From Candidatus Nitrosopolaris nunavutensis (GTDB lineage: Archaea; Thermoproteota; Nitrososphaeria; Nitrososphaerales; Nitrososphaeraceae), in contig DAOM01000295.1 in the NCBI GenBank assembly GCA_002501855.1, positions 1 to 11,246 of the forward strand: DNA of 11,246 nt, written 5' to 3'. This document shows positions 7,461 to 11,246 of this stretch, one piece after another (within the stretch, counting starts at the first letter, position 1; each line of letters opens with the position of its first letter). Made by a program: the position numbers and the translations under genes. The notes beneath the pieces were generated by a model. It had not been told where the DNA came from and searched no databases. It worked only from the letters and a program-made list of their open reading frames with translations.

Positions 7461-7679
7461 ATGAAGACAACTACACTGTCAATCTTTGCTATTGTAGCAG
7501 CAGTAAGCCTCGTCTCAGTAAGCAGCTTTGCTGCTCCAGCACTAGCATACAAAGACCACGATTACGACGACCACAAAGATCTCAAACAATTCAATTACTG
7601 TGTAAAGGATCATCACGGAGGAGACATCTCTGGATACTATTTACACAAGTGTGGCGAGAAATATCTAGAAAAAGTTTAG
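7461..7679 (+). CDS. Small exported two-cysteine peptide
   Basis: A 72-residue precursor with a textbook signal peptide: MKTTT, a hydrophobic core (LSIFAIVAAVSLVSVSSFAA) and an APALA cleavage site after residue 29. The mature part is 43 residues and starts with a charged His/Asp/Lys segment (YKDHDYDDHKDLKQF). It has two cysteines, at 47 and 64, able to form one disulfide, and five histidines in all, so it may bind metal; the function is unknown. The ATG at 7461 is favoured because the signal peptide begins there and a TATA-like box precedes it. The overlapping ORF 7433-7729 in another frame has no such features. A T-run at 7750-7755 may end the transcript. Confidence 0.75.
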   Translation: MKTTTLSIFAIVAAVSLVSVSSFAAPALAYKDHDYDDHKDLKQFNYCVKDHHGGDISGYYLHKCGEKYLEKV

Positions 7680-7749
7680 AGAATAAGACAGCCTACACAG
7701 GTTACTCTAACCAAGGAATGAACCAGTAAATGAGACTTCCGTCCATCTA

Positions 7750-7755
7750 TTTTTT
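7750..7755 (+). terminator. T-run after the two-cysteine peptide gene
   Basis: Six T residues about 70 bases after the stop at 7679, in the T-rich context CTATTTTTTGTTATT. This fits archaeal intrinsic termination. The rest of 7680-8018 holds no convincing gene; the ORF at 7813-8025 overlaps the next promoter and looks spurious. Confidence 0.35.
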
Positions 7756-7985
7756 GTTATTAATTTTCAATACTAATTCTTGGTTTAGCTCCTAAGATGA
7801 ATTGGAATCTTATTGTTGTCATCATCATCAATATTGTTCCTCTTCCCAATCAAGGATTGTTTCAGTCGAAACACCTTTGATTTTTTTGTGGACTATCTGC
7901 TTTTCGTGCCAAAATTATTGATGCTTGATACAAATAAACTAATTTCAGCAATCTATGTAATTATTTGTATGCATTTTCATTTGAC

Positions 7986-7997
7986 AATAATTATAGG
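7986..7997 (+). promoter_or_regulatory. TATA-like box of the intact deacetylase
   Basis: AATAATTATAGG is centred about 27 bases before the ATG at 8019. It predicts a leaderless transcript and supports this ATG as the start. Confidence 0.45.
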
Positions 7998-8018
7998 TAG
8001 ATTCGCACGTCACTTCGG

Positions 8019-9317
8019 ATGGTAATTACTCTTTTGATTTTCAATTACAGAAAGCATTTTCAAGCAACCAGGTCGTCGATACCTCTTGCCATTATCTTAA
8101 CGATAACAGTTGTTAGCAGCATGGTAATTATTTCACCTTCTACGACAAATAGCCAATTTTCTTATTCTCGTAGTGACCAGTCATCATCTTCGCCGCAGCC
8201 AGCAAGTCCAACAAGCTTTATCAAGTTCAAAACAACAACACCAACTCTGCAGGCGGTTGCTAGCTCTTCTAAAAGTGCTAGTCACCACCATCGTACTCAC
8301 GCTAGTCCTCCATCTTCCACTTTTACTCTATCTAAATCTTCACCATCATCTGGTGTAGTGCTTGCGACTACTAACGGAAGCTCTAATCCTAATAGTTACC
8401 TTAGCATTAATAATAAAGATAAAGTAGTCATTATAAATTTTGACGATTCTTTCAAAAACCAATTTCTATACGCCAAGCCAATCCTAGATAAATATGGATT
8501 TAAGGCTACCTTCTTTGAAGTTTGTAATTTTATAGGGTCAAATGGTAAAAAGACGTGGCAGGACGTATCAGCTTTACAAAAAGATGGAATGGATATAGAA
8601 TCACATACTATGACTCACCCTCATCTAAATACATTATCACAGGCTTCTCTAAATTACGAAATAGGTGGATCGAAGCAATGCCTTCTTAACCATGGAATTA
8701 ATCCACCAATCTTTGCCTATCCCTATAGTGAAGGATCGAATAATCCTTCCGTAGTTGGCGTAGTTGGCAAATACTATACTCTAGCCAGAACTGATAGCGG
8801 TTTTCCGCTTACTTTTCTGCAGTGTGATGGATGGAAGAATCATCAACAGACAGACTGCAGAACATATTCTGGTAATGGAGGAACATTAACATTTGCAAAT
8901 CGCTACTCTATTAAGGGCTGGACTCATCGACATATTGATGGTCCATATTCTTCTTCTCAAGAAGGAGCGGTGTGTGCAGGTGTTTGTCATTCCTACGATA
9001 ACTCACAGATGTTGCAGGTATTTATTGCAGATGTAAATAGCCAGCTTAAATTCAATCAAGGTGGAATAGTAAAGGCTATTTCCATAGTCATATATCATAA
9101 TTTTGTAACCTATCCTGATATAACTAATAGCAAAGACGCTGCTGATACGACTGTGAATTTATTTGATGAAGAAATGAAATATCTACATGATAACGGATTT
9201 AAAGTATTGACTCTAAATCAGATTGGATACGATACAACACATAATGTGCTAGACATAAAAAATATCTCTCCTGGAAGTTCAGGCAGGATTGTTAGTGGGA
9301 CTACTACTACTGGATGA
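8019..9317 (+). CDS. Exported polysaccharide deacetylase (NodB/CE4 family)
   Basis: A 432-residue protein. Residues 18-40 are a hydrophobic export or anchor segment (SIPLAIILTITVVSSMVI), followed by a Ser/Thr/His-rich linker to about 130 that probably spans the surface layer. The NodB domain runs from about 134 to 405. Motif 1 is INFDDSFKNQF, with Asp142 as likely base and Asp143 as metal ligand. Motif 2 is SHTMTHPHL, with His196 and His200 as metal ligands. Motif 3 lies around AYPYSEG (233-239). The late catalytic His motif is IVIYHNF with His360. CE4 enzymes remove N- or O-acetyl groups from glycans such as chitin-like or cell-surface polymers; the archaeal substrate is unknown. Motif 1 has Ser where Gly is usual; the broken paralogue at 4108-5090 keeps NFDDG. 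The region 8773-8872 is copied exactly at 10045-10144. A T-run follows at 9355. Confidence 0.92.
   Translation: MVITLLIFNYRKHFQATRSSIPLAIILTITVVSSMVIISPSTTNSQFSYSRSDQSSSSPQPASPTSFIKFKTTTPTLQAVASSSKSASHHHRTHASPPSSTFTLSKSSPSSGVVLATTNGSSNPNSYLSINNKDKVVIINFDDSFKNQFLYAKPILDKYGFKATFFEVCNFIGSNGKKTWQDVSALQKDGMDIESHTMTHPHLNTLSQASLNYEIGGSKQCLLNHGINPPIFAYPYSEGSNNPSVVGVVGKYYTLARTDSGFPLTFLQCDGWKNHQQTDCRTYSGNGGTLTFANRYSIKGWTHRHIDGPYSSSQEGAVCAGVCHSYDNSQMLQVFIADVNSQLKFNQGGIVKAISIVIYHNFVTYPDITNSKDAADTTVNLFDEEMKYLHDNGFKVLTLNQIGYDTTHNVLDIKNISPGSSGRIVSGTTTTG
8773..8881 (+). repeat. Source copy of a 109-bp duplication inside the deacetylase gene
   Basis: Bases 8773-8872 match 10045-10144 with no difference by eye. 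After two mismatches (8873-8874) seven further bases match to 8881. The segment encodes YTLARTDSGFPLTFLQCDG and the following WKNHQQTDCRTYSG of the deacetylase. Confidence 0.9.
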
Positions 9318-9354
9318 CAGGTTCTTCCTTTATTTCCACTTAACTTAAAGGCTG

Positions 9355-9360
9355 TTTTTT
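9355..9360 (+). terminator. T-run terminator after the deacetylase gene
   Basis: Six T residues 38 bases after the stop codon at 9317, in the context GGCTGTTTTTTGACG. This fits archaeal intrinsic termination. Confidence 0.4.
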
Positions 9361-9471
9361 GACGTTCGTCTTATAGGAAGAAAGAAATTCAGTATCCAAC
9401 TACATAGAGGAAGAGACTTTCCATTTGATAAATGTTATAGATTTTGCAAGTATTCTACGGTTTAGTTCTTG

Positions 9472-9495
9472 ATTTTAGCGTTTGCTGGCTAAAAT
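9472..9495. repeat. Perfect 8-bp inverted repeat (stem-loop)
   Basis: ATTTTAGC (9472-9479) and GCTAAAAT (9488-9495) form a perfect 8-bp stem with an 8-base loop. A second small palindrome (AATTAC-T-GTAATT, 9493-9505) overlaps its right arm. It lies in a gene-free stretch downstream of the deacetylase. It could be an operator or an RNA hairpin; there is no further evidence. Bases 9318-9600 otherwise hold nothing recognisable. Confidence 0.4.
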
Positions 9496-9616
9496 TACTG
9501 TAATTCTATCAAGATATTTGTATTCTTCCTATGAACCACTTTGGATCTTTCATCAACTGCTGTACAGTCAGATTGTTTTACAAATTTCACTAAATAAGTC
9601 TAAGTGATTTTTCTTG

Positions 9617-9675
9617 TGTTTACATGTTGTATACAAGTTTTCCCCTCTGTAAACAAATGTTTACAACTGTTTACA
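9617..9675. repeat. Array of TGTTTACA sites in both orientations
   Basis: Four 8-base sites: TGTTTACA at 9617-9624, its reverse complement TGTAAACA at 9648-9655, and TGTTTACA at 9658-9665 and 9668-9675. The last three start exactly 10 bases apart, and the second and third form a perfect 8-bp inverted repeat with a two-base spacer. A perfect 10-bp palindrome, TTGTATACAA (9627-9636), lies between the first and second. Spacing of one helical turn is typical of cooperative protein binding. The binding protein is unknown. Confidence 0.6.
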
Positions 9676-9694
9676 AAATCAGCGAACCGAAAAC

Positions 9695-9838
9695 GGATCC
9701 GCGATCATTTTGAGATAATATCATGGATTGGGTGCGAATTCGGTGTATTTCGCGGACATCTGTTAGAAGTACATCTAGCTGGATTCAAAAGTTCTATCCG
9801 CGGTCTAATTCGCGAACGAGCATAAGGCGTTCGCGAAC
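9695..9838. repeat. Cluster of CGCG-core palindromic sites, ending in a perfect 10-bp inverted repeat
   Basis: Five CGCG cores lie in 140 bases of an otherwise AT-rich region, at 9700, 9751, 9799, 9811 and 9832. Contexts are GATCCGCGATC, TTTCGCGGAC, ATCCGCGGTC, ATTCGCGAAC and GTTCGCGAAC. The last two belong to a perfect inverted repeat, TTCGCGAACG (9809-9818) and CGTTCGCGAA (9828-9837), with a 9-base loop. The island directly follows the TGTTTACA array. It contains no supported gene: the ORFs at 9604-9825 and 9723-10022 have Arg/Ser-rich, low-quality translations. It may be a regulatory or replication-related site; this is inference. Confidence 0.6.
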
Positions 9839-10044
9839 TGTTTTTGTATTGGTCAGACATGCTCAATCAACAAGAACATGCAACGGTGTATACTGGCGAT
9901 TTGATAATTTCACGATTATCGTTACATGCTTCAAAATCACTAACAGGCTCACTCCTCTTTTTTTGGATAATCATAGGCTAACGACGACGAAAACAACTAA
10001 ACCATTTTGTAGCTTTTATTAATCTAAGGTACAGTTGCTAAATA

Positions 10045-10153
10045 ACTATACTCTAGCCAGAACTGATAGCGGTTTTCCGCTTACTTTTCTGCAGTGTGAT
10101 GGATGGAAGAATCATCAACAGACAGACTGCAGAACATATTCTGGCTATGGAGG
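10045..10153 (+). repeat. Copied fragment of the deacetylase gene, 100 bp exact
   Basis: Bases 10045-10144 equal 8773-8872 in the deacetylase gene, same strand, offset 1272. Two mismatches at 10145-10146 and seven more matching bases follow. In frame it still reads NYTLARTDSGFPLTFLQCDG then WKNHQQTDCRTYSGYGG, continues into unrelated residues and stops at 10187. Upstream, CAGTTGCTAAATAACTAT loosely resembles the source sequence with small changes, so the fragment may be part of an older, mostly lost paralogue. A TTG at 10035 could open a 50-codon ORF, but expression is unlikely. Confidence 0.9.
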
Positions 10154-10310
10154 CCTATCGCCTATCCGAGGCACTCGCGTGGTGTAATCGTTATTGTAAA
10201 GAAGTACTTTTATCTCTATTGTTTCACTTCAGAATGCTCTTCTACTACTAGACTATGTACAAAAAATCAAATTAATTGTAAAGAAAATCAGTATCCGACA
10301 ATAGTCTCAA

Positions 10311-10320
10311 AAATATAAAT
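10311..10320 (+). promoter_or_regulatory. TATA-like box before the exported protein at 10350
   Basis: AAATATAAAT is centred about 35 bases before the GTG at 10350, and further from the ATG at 10374. The spacing favours the GTG start with a short leader. Bases 10188-10310 hold nothing recognisable. Confidence 0.45.
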
Positions 10321-10349
10321 TTTGGAATAGGATTTTGTTCTTGTAGGAA

Positions 10350-10946
10350 GTGAAGAGACATATTCGGATAACTATGTCAGCTATTGTTTTTGTCACTATC
10401 AGCTTTGTTCTTATACTCCTCATATCTCAAAATATCGGTTTTAGCGTCATTCCATTTTCTATACAGAAGGCAAAAGCTATCACACAAAAGGGCAATACAA
10501 ATCCATCATCTTCTTCTTCTCGTCCTCAATCAAACACTGCCTCGCCTGGTAGTTGCATCAATTACAATCCTTCCACAAGGACAATTATTGTCAGCTGTAG
10601 TAGTCCAACTGGACTCTCAGATATTGATAACAAACTCCATGATGGCAGTATTCTTGCTAAGCAATTTACAAATGGTGTGTGGTTTCTAAATGCAAATCTA
10701 GTAGTTGCTAACGGAGCTACATTCCATATTGATTCTACAGATACTAAATGGTTAAAGATAAGCTCAAATGTAATACATGTTGGTGTTGTCTGGATGTATG
10801 CATGCAATGGATATTTTGAAGCTTGTGACGAAATGTTACTTTTTCATCAACCCAAAAGCCAGATAAGCAAGGAGCTGGGTTTTTCTTTTAATGATCAATT
10901 ATATTATGCAGAACAAATTTGCCAATCGCGTTATATATTCCTCTAA
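10350..10946 (+). CDS. Exported protein of unknown function, possibly truncated or chimeric
   Basis: A 198-residue protein read from GTG at 10350; the ATG at 10374 (residue 9) is an alternative. Residues about 10-43 are a signal peptide or anchor (AIVFVTISFVLILLISQNIG, then an AKA cleavage-like site). A Ser-rich linker follows (50-65). The segment 68-137 looks like the start of a surface beta-solenoid protein: CINYNPSTRTIIVSC, LSDIDNKLHDGSILAKQ, WFLNANLVVANGATFHIDST. From memory of Nitrososphaeria surface proteins, such a start normally leads into a long beta-helix domain. Here residues from about 143 on change character (GVVWMYACNGYFEACDEMLL and a KELGFSFNDQ stretch) and the protein ends early. 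This suggests truncation or replacement of the C-terminus. It lies 162 bases after the copied deacetylase fragment ends in a stop. Confidence 0.72.
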   Translation: MKRHIRITMSAIVFVTISFVLILLISQNIGFSVIPFSIQKAKAITQKGNTNPSSSSSRPQSNTASPGSCINYNPSTRTIIVSCSSPTGLSDIDNKLHDGSILAKQFTNGVWFLNANLVVANGATFHIDSTDTKWLKISSNVIHVGVVWMYACNGYFEACDEMLLFHQPKSQISKELGFSFNDQLYYAEQICQSRYIFL

Positions 10947-11048
10947 TGCTGAAGTTCTCCTCCAACTTTTCCACCATTATTTTACAGTAAGCAGTCCGTT
11001 CTCCACTAGATATCGGCACTTATCTTGCTTACCTAGTTCTTAACATTG

Positions 11049-11246
11049 TCAGCAAAGATAAGCCAAGAAACCAGTACCACTACAGGTCAGTTTTGCAGTA
11101 AATTTTTCTGGATCCATCGTCCCGTTGCTGCCACTAGTGGTTGTAGATAATGGCGTCGTGACGCTTCCAGTCATGATGTTACTAGATTTGATATTATTTA
11201 TCAAAATTGTAATACCACCACTATAGCTAATTGTTGTACTTACACA
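11049..11246 (-). CDS. 3' end of an exported-type protein running off the right edge (partial)
   Basis: An open minus-strand frame enters from beyond 11246 and ends at TGA 11049-11051, giving the last 65 residues. They are Ser/Thr/Gly-rich and beta-like: CVSTTISYSGGITILINNIK, then a TTPLSTTTSGSNGT linker, then DPEKFTAKLTCSGTGFLAYLC. The Thr/Ser linker and paired cysteines suit a secreted or surface protein. The start lies outside the window, so length and family cannot be judged. It converges with the gene ending at 10946; the 100 bases between them hold nothing recognisable. Confidence 0.5.
   Translation of the reverse strand, partial: CVSTTISYSGGITILINNIKSSNIMTGSVTTPLSTTTSGSNGTMDPEKFTAKLTCSGTGFLAYLC

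Noticed and set aside
7530..7580. Peptide stretch YKDHDYDDHKD resembling a FLAG epitope, possible vector contamination
   Set aside because: It is only partly similar, sits in a natural signal-peptide gene with archaeal promoter signals, and no vector sequence surrounds it.
9604..10022. Two plus-strand ORFs (9604-9825 and 9723-10022) across the palindrome island
   Set aside because: The translations are Arg/Ser/Thr-rich without domain character, driven by the repeated CGCG sites, and no start signal precedes them.
10103..10318. 71-codon ORF starting inside the copied deacetylase fragment
   Set aside because: It reads the copied segment in a different frame from the source gene, so its first part is an artefact of the duplication; the rest has no recognisable features.
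1..11246. CRISPR array, insertion sequence or integrase
   Set aside because: No regularly spaced direct repeats with unique spacers, no transposase or integrase motifs and no flanking target duplications were seen. The only long direct repeat is the single 109-bp deacetylase copy.

Overview
The window reads like an AT-rich chromosomal segment of an ammonia-oxidising archaeon of the Nitrososphaeria (Thaumarchaeota), most like the soil genus Nitrosocosmicus. This is inference from style, not from a marker gene. Most genes have a TATA-like box 26-35 bases before the start codon and no Shine-Dalgarno site, as expected for leaderless archaeal transcripts. TTG and GTG starts occur. The gene content fits too: a ribbon-helix-helix protein, an F420/luciferase-type oxidoreductase, NodB-type polysaccharide deacetylases, an archaeal secreted matrixin and several tiny exported peptides. 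No rRNA, tRNA, CRISPR array, transposase or integrase was found.

Layout. Bases 1-2650 hold ordinary cytoplasmic genes: a ribbon-helix-helix protein, a possible small protein, a HAD phosphatase and, convergent to it, a luciferase-like F420 oxidoreductase. Bases 2650-3600 are sparse: a GC-rich segment able to fold, a small minus-strand ORF of unknown function and a possible gene remnant. Bases 3600-9320 form an export-oriented block: a His-tailed secreted peptide, a polysaccharide deacetylase broken by four frameshifts, a secreted matrixin metalloprotease, a 379-residue protein of unknown function, a small exported two-cysteine peptide and an intact polysaccharide deacetylase.

Bases 9320-10350 carry no convincing gene but have unusual architecture. 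There is a stem-loop, a helically phased array of TGTTTACA sites, five CGCG-core sites ending in a perfect 10-bp inverted repeat, and a 100-bp exact copy of the middle of the intact deacetylase gene. The right edge holds an exported protein whose C-terminal part may be replaced, and the 3' end of an unidentified minus-strand gene that runs out of the window.

How it fits together. The deacetylases, the metalloprotease and the small exported peptides all act outside the membrane, which suggests a cell-surface or extracellular-polysaccharide function. The genes face different ways, each with its own promoter, so this is a neighbourhood rather than an operon. The broken deacetylase, the copied fragment and the possibly chimeric protein show that this surface-protein region is being reshuffled. 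The most unusual non-coding signal is the palindrome-rich island at about 9617-9838, which could be a regulatory or replication-related protein-binding region; the sequence alone does not decide this.
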